A stretch of DNA of 64,000 bases. Source: Morella rubra (lineage: Eukaryota > Streptophyta > Magnoliopsida > Fagales > Myricaceae). A program made the position numbers and the translations under genes. The DNA lies in the NCBI GenBank assembly GCA_003952965.2, contig CM025855.1:34566146-34630145 (forward strand), in the 5' to 3' direction. The notes beneath the pieces were generated by a model. That model had not been told where the DNA came from, did not search any database, and saw nothing but the letters and a program-made list of their open reading frames with translations. Positions 37,805 through 49,300 of the stretch are shown here, piece by piece. Every line of letters starts with the position of its first letter. Within the stretch, counting starts at the first letter, position 1.

Positions 37805-39733
37805 TTGTCAAACAAGTAGGCAGAGGGCCAATCGCATGAATTGTGCCCTCTCACATGAATTGCCTCGTTACCACTCGTTTTTGTTGTAGGATAAATCTAG
37901 CTTATCTTTATTCACTTTTTAGGTACCAACCACTCAAGAGTAAGAGTACCTTTCCTGTGTTTGGTTCTCTCGTAGCCATTACTCGATGGTGTCATAAATG
38001 AAGCATCGGTACATAAGCCACCACAAGATGATCTCCTCTTGGATTAGCATTCAGAAGTTTGTTTTTTTCTTTTTCTCTCTCTTCTCTCTCTCTCTCTCGA
38101 CTTTAACAAAAGGAATCGCATTGTGCTCTGAGCCAAAAGGGTTGTTTTGGGCACCAGCATCACAACTAGATACAGGCAATTTGCTTATGTACAGTTGATG
38201 CCCAAGGGAATTGCACTGACAGGCACATTTGGTGTGGAGAAGCGGATAAGCCATTGCTTTCGCTTTCCTAGTTGTCCATATATTGGCCGATGTCTTGGCA
38301 TCTGGTGCGGAGCAGGCAGGTCCTTAGTATCCTATCTATCTAGGTAGGGGTAAAATGGTGGTCTATGAGAAGGCATATTGGGCGCCGCGGTTTCAAGCAC
38401 ACTTCTCTGCAGTATTCCAAAGGACATATTCTACCGAAAAAATGTTCCCAGTTTCTACGTCCAAACTCAAAGAACGATAGTCTAGGCCCATAAGTAATTT
38501 TTCCATTTGAAGCCAAGCTATCTTGGAACAAAGACACAATGATGCTCCAGGCGCAGCCTTTGGCAGACAAATTCTCCTTTATCCTTTCCTTTGCTAGTAC
38601 ATCTATTATGTTACGTCGCAAGCAATGTTTGGAAAATATGAATTTTTTTTTACCGGGCAAGTTGCAAGTCACTGCCAAACGAATGACAGCGAAACACTAT
38701 GGTCCCGATGCGTGTCTAATGGGAAGCCAACTTCTATGATGCATACCACGTGGAATGGCAACGAGGGCATGCTACGGCCTGTGGATGGATTGGGCCCCAG
38801 TATCCATCGTCTATTTTCATTATTTTTCATAAAATACCACCTCAAATCTTGGTACAAAAACACTGGCCACTCAGCAATTTATATAGAAGGTCTTTAAAAC
38901 CGTGGAGATTGTGTATATTTATTTGGGCAAATACTTTGTATGTACGTAAGGGCATGTGGATCCTGTGATTATCCCTAGCATGGGCTCTTTCCTCCTCGCC
39001 CCTGTATTATGGAATCTATTGATGCTGTGGGAAAGGAAATAACGGCAAGTTGCGTAGTGGGTTTGAATTCAAAGTGGGAGAGGACGTCAAAGGAGGACAA
39101 GCTATGGCAAGACTGGTCTTTTTAAAGGGTGGGTTCGAGTATCAACCGCTTCTAAGGCAGAGGGACCAAGTTCCAGTACATCTTCTTCTGCAAATAAATC
39201 TCGACTATACAGATCTCCAAAATCTCTTTACGCTTAGATAAGTACACCATATCCAGCTTGTCTAAAGAGAGATCTTCCATTGAAAATCAACTTTCCAGTT
39301 CTTCCCAATCAATTCCAGTCTTTTCTTCCAACTTTAGCTTCTTCAATTGGCAGTTCTACCTAGCCCCACACACACATTTCTCAAGAGCATTGCTAAATAA
39401 CCACTAGAGAGTACAACAATTATAAGCAATGAGTTCACCAGAAGAAACCCGGCATGTTTAATGGCCGGGGAAAGACCAGTACATACGAGGATTAATGAAG
39501 TACACTGAGAAACACTTCCTTTCCAATTTGCCATTTCTGCGGCCATAACAGAGAGAGCTGAGAGAGGGAAAAGTCCACAAATTCTTTTGTTTCACTGGCA
39601 AAATAAAATTAAGTGGATCCTCTCCCCCCCCCAAAAAAAAAAAAGAAAGAAAAAAGCAACCTTCCAATCAAACTTAACAGCAAAATTTCTCGAGAGTAAT
39701 TCTAATCCTTGATAAAAAATTTCGGAGCTCAGA
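37805..39733. other. Intergenic; no gene recognised
   Basis: A CT microsatellite lies at about 38070-38098. A 112-codon minus-strand frame at 38340-38678 (with a stretch reading NIIDVLAKERIKENL) is protein-like but unknown to me; it could be a remnant of a transposable element or gene. Immediately left of NMT1 the sequence holds C and A runs (39625-39655) and the expected NMT1 3' UTR. Confidence 0.45.
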
Positions 39734-41038
39734 CTATAAGAGCACAAGCCCGAGCTCGGATGGCCTCAGTGCTTGTCGTATCCGATAGTTGTACAGATAA
39801 TAGTGTAGTTTCCCATCACCTGGCCCAAATTTCAGTTCCTTCAGAAAAGATTCGTTTTGCATGACATCCAATGCGTTGAAAACATCATAGTCCTTCCGTT
39901 TTGCCACAATAAGAGCATCATTCATTAATTGAAGCAAAGGAGTTGTCGTTGCAACATTATAGTAGGAATATGCTGCCTTCAAAGTTGAGTAACTCTGGTT
40001 GCCCAGGATAGATGAAGGAAGCGTGTAGAAACTGCAGAAATCAGTTATCTCATGAGTTTCAGGACTCTCAACCAGATAACTATCAATGACATTCTCCTTT
40101 GGAAGAAGCCAATGCTCCACATCATTCTCATCAAAATCCGGCGCAACAACAAACTTGTCCAAATACTTCTTAAGCAGTCGTGTGACTGGAGGAACATCAC
40201 AGAGCTCCATCTTTCTGAAACCTGGGGTGACAGTTGACTCTGGTAACTTGTAAAGCTTGATCGTTCTACTCATTGTCATCCTAGCACCAAGTCGAGAAAA
40301 CCCAACATCAATCAGCTTTCTTGGATTCAAAGATCTATGCCAATATTGGCAAGTTGAAACTGGTGTTGGAAGAACCACTCCTGCCGTATAGGCCGCTTGC
40401 CACATATTCTCCAAATGAACCCTCCTGGTCACCTCTTTGATCATAACAGGAGCAAGTCTCTTTGATCTGAGTTTTTTATGCACACAAAGGAAATTAATCT
40501 CTGCCATATTGACAACATCTTCACGGACCCGGATTCTAGCAGGAATGCCAGTAATGAAAGCAACCAACTTCTTCGAACTTCTGACACGGACACCAATGTG
40601 CCAACTCCTGAAATAACCTGGAGGGCGCAAGGCCCAGCGAAGAAACTCCTTTGAATAGTTAAATCGGAACATGTTCTCATCATCCTCAACATAGTTATTA
40701 GTGAGAAGGTTGTACACCTCATCGCAGGTTTCGTCAGAATCGATATCACAAGTAACCCATTCATAGGGATTGGGCAGGTTGTAGGTTTCCTGTTTGACTT
40801 CAGTTAAGGGGGTTGGGGGTTCAATTGGGCCCTCAGGCAAATTGGTGTCCCCCAGATCCTTAAATTGCCCAACAGGTTGGGTTTCCCAAAACTTGTGTCT
40901 CTTACCAAGGGAGAGAGATTCCTGAACTTTTCGAGTAATAGCATCAAGCGTGACGTCATTCTCGGAAGGTTCATTCCCATCAGGATGAGGGTTCTGAGTT
41001 TCTTCAGGTGATCCAGATGATGCATTGCTATCAACCAT
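39734..41038 (-). CDS. NMT1: Glycylpeptide N-tetradecanoyltransferase 1
   Basis: This enzyme transfers myristate from myristoyl-CoA to the N-terminal glycine of target proteins such as calcium-dependent kinases and ARF GTPases, on cytosolic ribosomes. The single coding exon gives 434 residues, close to the usual plant length. The acidic, low-complexity first 45 residues are followed by FWETQPV (50-56), a family landmark. Signature one (about 180-202) contains EINFLCVHKKLRSKRLAP and signature two (about 403-419) contains KFGPGDGKLHYYLYNYR. The chain ends LGLVLL, with the C-terminal leucine carboxylate expected to act as base. An intronless coding region is also seen in Arabidopsis NMT1. It is divergently arranged with CAP-G. 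No damage is visible. Confidence 0.96.
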   Translation of the reverse strand: MVDSNASSGSPEETQNPHPDGNEPSENDVTLDAITRKVQESLSLGKRHKFWETQPVGQFKDLGDTNLPEGPIEPPTPLTEVKQETYNLPNPYEWVTCDIDSDETCDEVYNLLTNNYVEDDENMFRFNYSKEFLRWALRPPGYFRSWHIGVRVRSSKKLVAFITGIPARIRVREDVVNMAEINFLCVHKKLRSKRLAPVMIKEVTRRVHLENMWQAAYTAGVVLPTPVSTCQYWHRSLNPRKLIDVGFSRLGARMTMSRTIKLYKLPESTVTPGFRKMELCDVPPVTRLLKKYLDKFVVAPDFDENDVEHWLLPKENVIDSYLVESPETHEITDFCSFYTLPSSILGNQSYSTLKAAYSYYNVATTTPLLQLMNDALIVAKRKDYDVFNALDVMQNESFLKELKFGPGDGKLHYYLYNYRIRQALRPSELGLVLL

Positions 41039-42145
41039 TCTGATTTATGTTTGACAAGGCCATATGCGAGACAACACCAACAGATTTTTATCAGTAAGAA
41101 ATCCTGATCTAGCACAACTGGAGATAATAAAAACTTATATGTGGTTGCAGCAGAAAAGCAAAACAGACCCAAGTGAACAGATGTCAACTACTACAAGAAA
41201 CATAAGATTCCATTTTTTTCGTATTCATAACCCAAACGCACCCAATGGGTCTTGGTTCTTGAATTCTCACTCTTACGGAGGGAGGAAAGTCTTTGAGACA
41301 AGCTCATTGGAAGAAGAGGAGGTTATTGTGTCACCATATAAGCACTTCGATTAAAATTTGTTTGAACGGTCTAGTGCTCAGAAACAAAAAGCACCAAAAA
41401 TAAGACTCGCATTTCTATTCTATTTTTTCCTCTATTATCCTCCATTTTTCAGCAAACAAATAGATGGTACAGGATTTTCCATGCCAATTTCCATGAATAG
41501 GACTTCAGCAGCAAAATAAAATGAGTGAAAATAGTTCAAAAGTTCCTTGTGAGCAACTACAATGGCTCTGTTGCTAAACATAAAAGTTGATACATAATAA
41601 TCAAGCTGTTGAGTTGATGAAATATTATGAAAAACACCAACACCTGATGTGTTTGAGCTATGGCATAGATTACTTGCTTTTCTCAGGACAAGACAGCCCA
41701 AAAGAGCAAGGACCAAATTTCCAAATACTCCACATATCCACATTATTAGCAAGCATTTACAGCAACTCCAAGTAAGACACAATGTCAAACCTAGACTTAT
41801 GTTTACAGCCAGTAAACAGTGCTCATACCTACCAAAAGATTTAGTAGAAGAAATTTATGTCCAGACAGATTCTGTCCCGCATGAATTTCCGGGGCTTGGA
41901 ATCTCAAATGAAAAAGGATGAATTTGGTGAAGAAAGCCTAACTAACTAGGTGTCCCTCACCAATCAATCCATTTACAGAAATTACGTTTATCTAAATGAC
42001 AACAACCACTAGAATAGAACAATCTCTGTAACCAATTTTTATTGAAACAAAAGATCTGAACATGAACAACTACAACAACCGGGGGAAATTGTACATAATT
42101 AAATGGGAAAGAAAGTGATGAAGTGGAAGACGCCGTTAAAATTAC
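41039..42145 (-). other. NMT1 5' region, probable leader intron
   Basis: This stretch upstream of the NMT1 start is T-rich on the minus strand and has intron-like texture. The sequence just before the ATG ends 'aaatcag' (minus strand), a possible acceptor. A leader intron with its donor near 42145 (GTAATT) would fit but cannot be shown from sequence alone. Confidence 0.35.
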
Positions 42146-42400
42146 CAAGAAATAGACCGTCCATGTCGAAGATGACGTTAGTGATGGGTCCTTTACTAAA
42201 ACCCCTCCAGAGGGTTTGGCCGTCGAGAAATGGGTTTTGGGGTTTTGAATGAGGTGAGCAGAAGGATTGAGGTTTTTGGATAAATCTACAGAATGATCAG
42301 ATGGGATTGGATGAGTTGAGGAGGTTAGTCGTTGCACAGAGCCTATCTGCAGGACTCGGTGATTTTGGAAGAAATGGAGGGATCGGGTGATATTTATCAA
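42146..42400 (-). pseudogene. Exon-1 remnant of a HAD-type glycerol-3-phosphatase (GPP-like) gene
   Basis: On the minus strand at about 42146-42190 one frame reads GPITNVIFDMDGLFL, the HAD motif I (DMDG) as it appears at the start of plant GPP1/GPP2 phosphatases (ITHVIFDMDGLLLD). It ends CTTG at a GTAATT donor, so the expected D of the next exon would complete LD. The preceding part, in a different frame, ends AKPSGGVLVK, which is what usually precedes GPITHVIF; the two frames are out of register by one base near 42190. No later GPP exon is visible before NMT1. It is either a one-exon relic, perhaps now part of the NMT1 leader, or the exon of a broken gene. Confidence 0.5.
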
Positions 42401-43331
42401 GTTCTAAGAGCTCAGCTAAAAACAGAAACAACATAAAATAAAACCGAAACGCCCAGGAAAGAAAAAACCAAAACTTGAAAAGGATCAGGGTTGTCTAAAC
42501 GCTTGGTAGCCCTGGAAACTTAAGAGTGGAGGGTAAAATTTATCGAGACCAACCTCATCGCTTTCTCCTCCCCCTTCAAAGAAACGATTAATACGAGAAT
42601 ATAAAAAGTTCCTTAGAACACCCAACAGACTGACAGAGTCAGACCCTTCACCTTGAGTTCATACGAAAAAAGAATTCCTCAATTTGAAGAAAAGAACCAA
42701 CAGACAGTGAAAACATGCATCACAGAGAATAGCCAACAGCAAATTAGGAAAATGAATCGTGCAAAAAAAAAAAAAAACCCAACAGCAGGTCCCAGACAAC
42801 TTTCCGCTCTCATAACCCCATATTGACTGGCAACGCAGCAGAAAAAAGAAAAGGAAAGGAGCTTACTTCGATGAGTGGTCAATGGTGGATGTGCTCCTCA
42901 GCAATGCCAGAAATGGAGACAAAGATGAGGAGGGAGGAGGGTGCTGAGCTGGATGACAGAGAAAGATGCCCAAAAGAAGAAGGAAGAGAGAAAGAGATCT
43001 ACGAAAGAAGTTTGGGAGAGAGCTCAGAGAGGTATGTGAGAAAAGTTTGCAACAGAGGTCGGAGAGAACCACTATCGAGGCCGGAATCACGGGAGACGGA
43101 GAGGATGAGATCCGAATGTCGGCTGAAAATTTGTTTTACGCACAAACAAACAGAGCCCAAGCCTTTTTTGCTCCCAACAAGAAAGAAAAGTTGCAAGGCC
43201 CGGCCCATGATTTGTCATTTCGCCTCGTCAAACTCCCGCTCGAATTCGAAACAAAAACAGAGAGAGAACTCAGAGAACCATCTCAAGCAGCAAATCAGAT
43301 CCGATTTGGAGATTGTATCTGGTCTGGAGTG
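42401..43331. promoter_or_regulatory. Divergent promoter region between NMT1 and CAP-G
   Basis: About 0.9 kb separates the GPP-like remnant from the CAP-G start. A TATA-like word (AATATAAAAAG, about 42598-42608) faces CAP-G. The part at 42880-43330 is purine-rich and would be the CAP-G 5' leader. The CAP-G reading frame stays open upstream to 42966 (122 extra codons), but that stretch is low-complexity, rich in R, K and E, and unlike known CAP-G N-termini. Confidence 0.4.
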
Positions 43332-46300
43332 ATGGCGGAGGAGACAGAGGAGGAGAAGCAATTGAAGCTGAAAATTGCGAAAATCCTGGACGAGGCACGG
43401 ACCTCCTACGCTACCCACAACCGAAAACTCAAGGAGCTCTCGGCTGTTCGGTCGAAATCTTCCTCCCCACACCAATTCTTTTCCGCCTTCTCCAAGACCC
43501 TAGTCCCTCTATTCAGTTTTCAGCGACGCATAGCCTCCACCGAGCGCATCGTCCGCTTCGTCTCCGTCTTCTCCGGCGCCCGGGACCCCACCAATTCTTC
43601 CGATTGCGACGCGTTCCTGAAAGAGTTTATCAGGTTCCTTCTATCTGCCGCCGCAGTGGCCAACAAGACAGCAAGGTTCCGCGCGTGCCAGATAATTTCA
43701 GAGGTATGGTGTTGGTTTCGCTGGCTGTTTGCTTGCTGGGGAAGTATAGGAACTATGAGGGACACGAGCTGTTACTCAATTCAATTGAGATGAACGAAAC
43801 TATAAACTTGATTTCGAACTTTATTCATTAAGCATCAAAAGTGGAATGTTACCCTTTGTTTGCTTGATCATCGATTGAAGATTGGAATGTGAAACAAACT
43901 TCGAGTATGATGTTGTAGTAGTTTTAGCAACACCGAATGTAGTCGTTACGTTAAATTAGCTTGGTTTTGCCGGGGGTGGTTATTTTAATAGAATCGCTTT
44001 TGCATGGAGCAGTCACGCTCTTGGTGCGAATTTGGCATATAGTTTTTCTCTGGTTGAGAATGTTTGCAGAAAGCTGCTGAACTATGAACTAGGTCTTAAT
44101 TGTTTGGCTGGATTTTCGCTCAGAGTATGACAAATTTTACTGCTTACCTCGTAATTGAAAATGGCGGTCTCTTTTAGTTTTGCAATGCAAGCTTTTGATG
44201 TCTTGATCAAAAAAAAAAGAAAAGAGAAAGAAAATGGTGGTCGCTCTTTAAGGTCTATTTTTTTAGAATGTGAAACTAGTTTTTGCTTTCCTAGGAATAT
44301 TAAGATTCCACTACTTCTGGTCTTGCACTCTATTTGAGAATGTCTACTGAAAGATCATTTTGGCCAGTCTAAATATTACATTTACACAGAGTTTTGTTAG
44401 TGGAGTTCTTGGGCAGTCATTTTTGTCCTAAATGATGAAATTCCTGTACTTTTAGATCATCATGCGGCTGCCAGATGATGCGGAAGTGAGTGACGAACTC
44501 TGGGATGAGGTGATAGATTGCATGATGCTGCGCGTAAGGGACAAGGTCCCTCTAATCCGTACATTTGCAGTCAGGGCACTTTCACGCTTTGCAAATGATG
44601 GTGAGAACAGCGATATCCTAGATTTATTTCTAGAGGAGCTTCTACTAGAACAGAATGCGGTGAGTTTCCATACTGTTGCAATGAATTTTTTGGTTGGCAC
44701 TGACTTAGTTGGAAATTAGATATCTTTGCACTGTTTTTGATCAAAATTGATGGTCCGTAAATTTCCTGCTTGAGCAAGCATGTCCCTGTGTCTCTGCCTT
44801 TTCTTTTTCTCCCCCAATTCCTTATCTACATTTATTTACTTCAAATATATGCCAGGAAGAAAAATGCTATGCATTTCAGTTTAGACAATAGAACATACTA
44901 AATGTTTCTACAAGACTTAGTGTGTTTTATCTACAGGTGTTTTACGCTGCAAGTGTCTGAGCCATCTCTTCATCCCATAATAGCAGCCTTTACTTCCTTG
45001 CTGGATATTCCAACTATTTGCCTGCTGTGCAAAAGTCAGGGCTTATTTTTGTTTAGTCTTATCTTTTTTTCTCACTAATTACGTGTCTTATGGTATACTT
45101 TTACCAAAAAGTAGGTCAATGATGGTATGCTAGAATGGGGCAAGTAGGTGGGGAGCATTTGATACTATGTTTTTGTTCGAATTTGTGCTTTCCCGTGGGA
45201 GTCATAGTTTTATTATAAAAGTAATGGAAGGTCTTTAGATTAGCAAAACACTAAAATAAAAGATCTTTAACTATCAAGCCTTTGAATGCAAAGCTTTAAT
45301 TCATCTATATGTTTTCGTTGATGAAATATTTCGTGCTTTCTGTGTCTAAAGGCTATGGCATGTTTGCAGGAGGTTCGTAAGGCAATATTGCTATCATTGC
45401 CTCCTTCAAATTCAACGTTGCAAGTAATCATTGAGTGCACAATGGATGTGAGCGAGTCAGTGCGCAAGGCAGCATACTGCGTACTTGCCAATAAATTTCC
45501 TCTTCAAAGCCTAAGGTAACCATAACTGCTACTTATTTTTGTCTGCTTGTCTTTAGCCTCAAGGTTAACCATTTAACTCTTATTATAGATGGCAGTATAG
45601 TGATTTTGTATTCCTTCTATTAGTTTAATGTATAGTCTTTGAGTTTATTAACTGTGGAGGATTACATAGTTTTCCTAATGATTGTGGAGTCCCGAATGGT
45701 GCGGACACAATTTAAATCCTGGCTTAGCTTTTACAGTTGCGTAGTGTACTGCTTACGTATCGGAAGGTCTTTACAAATTTTACTTATTATTAGTTTCATT
45801 TCTTTAATTTGTAGCATCAAACTCAGAACGATAATTCTTCAGAGAGGACTTGCTGATCGTTCTCCAGCTGTCTCAAAGGAGTGTCTGAAGCTAATGAAAG
45901 ATGAGTGGCTTATTAAGTGCTGCAATGGAGATCCTGTAGAACTTCTCAAGTATCTTGATGTTGAAACCTACGAACTGGTTGGGGATGCTGTTATGGGAGC
46001 TTTGTTAGAGGCTGGTTTAGTAAATCTACGAGATGGTGAAAGTATTCTTAAATACATGTCTTCAAAAGTTGATGGAATGGAAGGTTGAGCTTTGTAATAT
46101 TTATTTTTTAACCACTCAGAATCATGCAACAATATAAGATTGGTTACTTCATAACACCAGTGATGTGGAAGGTGTAGTTTGGGGGTGGGGGAGATCTTTA
46201 CATGAGATCGGTTAACATCTTTGGTAGATCCTTTGCTGCTGCAACTATATCAGCCGGAGAGTTTTAACATGGCTACAGAAATTCACTGATTTGGTTAATC

Positions 46301-49300
46301 AAATGGTTCACCCGTTTCATGGTTATGAGTTGAGATCATTGGGAGTCAACTTGTAATTTGAAGTAACCTTCTGCTTTCCTCTATTTATTTTAGGGGACTC
46401 GGTGCATTACATCCCTAGCATCCAGCTAATAGAAGCAGAGGTTGCTCTTTATTGGAGAAATGCATGCCGGCACTTACAAAGTGAAGCACAAGTGAGTTTC
46501 TATGTCTTATTTCTCAAAACTTCTCCAGACTTAATCCTTTTGTTGGCACACTTTCTCTGTGCTTCAGGGGGGAACTAGAGGGGAAAGCGGTTTACATTAA
46601 GTCACTGAACTGGATGGGGTGGCCAGGGATAGAATTAACCCTGGCTGAAGCTGAGAGAAAAGCCCTCAACCTATAGTGCTATCTACCATCTGACATCTAA
46701 AAACATGGTGAAGCCAAGCTGGTAGGAAACTTTATGAATACTCCATTCAAGACACAATCTGTAGATCTGTTAATTAAGCTCGGGAAAAAAGAATAGCATA
46801 AACGAAAAACAATCATCACCATTTGAAATAGGCCATAGCTAAAACATAAGTTGGGTGGTATTCAAGTTATCGGTTAATGACTCTAGGTTTTTCAGGGTTT
46901 AGAAAACTTACATGTGTAGCTTACTCAGTTTTCAAATGACCTGACGATTCAACTATGGTGCACTGAACATTTGCAGTTCCTAATTTTTCACCCAAACTTG
47001 TATCACTGTATATCGAGTAAAATAGGGTATTGTTATGTGGAGAATGTGCAGAGTGAAATTCTTGAATTAGGAGACAAAAGCAGGCAACTAAAAGCAAAAA
47101 AGAGAAATTTAATTTCAGGAATAGCTTTATACAGCAAAACTGTTGCAAACTGCTCTGTTAAAAGCCTATGGAAAATAAAGCAGCTCTTGGAGTACCAGAT
47201 TTTTGGGGTTTTGTTGCATTTCTCATGTCATAGATTTTATAACCAGTTCTTGAGGTCAGATGCGCTAACTATACTGTACATCCCTCTGATGATAAATGAA
47301 TCACAACTATGCTTCAACAGGCAAAAGGCTCTGATGCTGCTGCTACGATGGGCACTGAAGCAGCAGTTTATGCAGCAGAAGCTTCAGACAAAAACGATCT
47401 TCTGGAGAGAATACTTCCTGCAACTGTTTCTGATTATATAGATTTGGTGAAAGCTCATATTGATGCTGGTGGGTGCAAGTACATCTGGCTGTCATGAGAG
47501 TGAATTGCGCCCATCTATGAGTCCTAATTTGACATGATATATGCAGGATCAGATTATCGCTTTGCATCTCGGCAGCTGCTATTGCTTGGTGCAATGCTAG
47601 ATTTTTCTGATGCTACAAACAGGAAGGTTGCTGGTGCATTTGTGCAGGAACTGCTGCACAAGCCGCTTGAGCATGAACTGGATGATGATGAGAACATAAT
47701 TGTCATTGGAGATGGAATAAATCTTGGCGGAGACAGAGAGTGGGCTAATGCGGTGTCTGGGCTGGTAAAGAAAGTCCATGCTGCTAATGGTGAATTTGAA
47801 GCAGTTGTTCTTCGGGTTGTGGAAGAGCTTGCTCGGCCTTGCAGAGAGAGAACAGCAGATGTTATGCAGTGGATGCACAGCCTTGCTCTTACTGGCCTTG
47901 TCTTGGAAAATGCAAGATCATTTGGTTCTCTTCAAGGACAGGATATTGAACCTACTGAACTACTGCAATCTTTATTGCTTCCAGGGGTAATGAGTTTATT
48001 CTATATCTGTATCTCATCTTTTACCCAGCTTTTTGCCATTTGAAATTGTTGTTATAAATTCTAAGGGTGGGCACAAAGCACAAATAATCGACTGAATCGA
48101 TACATCTGATTCGAAATTGATCCATCTGAGTCGGTGTACCACTGTCCAAGTGGCAACTGTTTTAAAACTCGATTCGCAAGTTGTTTTAAAATTTGGCCTG
48201 CCGATTTCCAGTTCGATTAACCTACTGACCTACATTTTCTCAATTCTTATCACTCAGGTACCCACAGTTGCCAAAATTTCTCTTTCCCAAATTAAAGCAT
48301 CTATGTGTTTCTCAACCCAGTTTACCCTAGGATAGATTTCTTCTTTCTTTTAATCTAGTTCCCTGGCCACGGATCTCTCAAAAGCGCTGCATGAGAGCGA
48401 GATTCCCGTTGTGATTGCCTATAGCCTTGTGTTTGTCCAATTCAGTCGCTACCACATTGAAGTGCACATGTAAATTAACTCAATGATGTTTTCTTAAGGT
48501 ATTAACTGCTGGTAAGGACTCTGATTGCAGGCAAAACATGCTCACTTGGATGTGCAGAGGATTGCTGTCAGGTGTCTTGGGCTTTTTGGCTTGTTAGAGA
48601 AGAAGCCAAATCAGGAGCTAGTAAAGCAATTGAGGCGTTCTTTTGTTCATGGTCCCCCTGCGGTTAGTGTAGTGGCCTGTAAGGCATTAATTGATCTTGG
48701 GATGTGGCATGGGACTGAGGAAGTTGATAGGGCCGTGGGTGAAAATTTTTCATTAGAAGTCCTACATGAAAAGAAGGCCTTTAGTCCTGTGAACTTCTCT
48801 GACACAGATGAACTTCCGAATGTTCAAATGCTTGATCTCTTATATGCTGCAATTGACAAAGATGACGGAAACAACTCTTTAGCAAGTGATGAATATGAGT
48901 CCGTTCAAGCTATTCTTGGTGAGGGATTTGCAAAGATTCTTCTTCTTAGTGAGAACTATCCCAGCATACCAGCTTCTTTACACCCCTTTCTGTTGGCCAA
49001 GCTCATTAGTTTGTATTTCAGCAATGAAAGAAAGGAACTGCAGAGGTAGATGGGTTTGGTGCCTTCCATTTCTCATCCTTCCTTTATGGGCCTAACCTGT
49101 GAAACTTAATTCCTTGGTTTCTTGACCAGGTTGAAGCAGTGTCTATCAGTGTTCTTTGAGCATTATCCTTCTCTGTCTGCTACTCACAAGGCAAGTGACA
49201 AAACTAAAAATGTGATGTGTTATGCAGACAATTACGTCTCAATTTGGTTTCACATTTATGTTCCAAATGTTTTGGTCGTTTGAATGCAGAAATGTTTGTC

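Noticed and set aside
42823-43332. 169-codon frame overlapping the CAP-G start
   Set aside because: Low-complexity R/K/E composition in the purine-rich leader; a different frame from CAP-G with no relatives.
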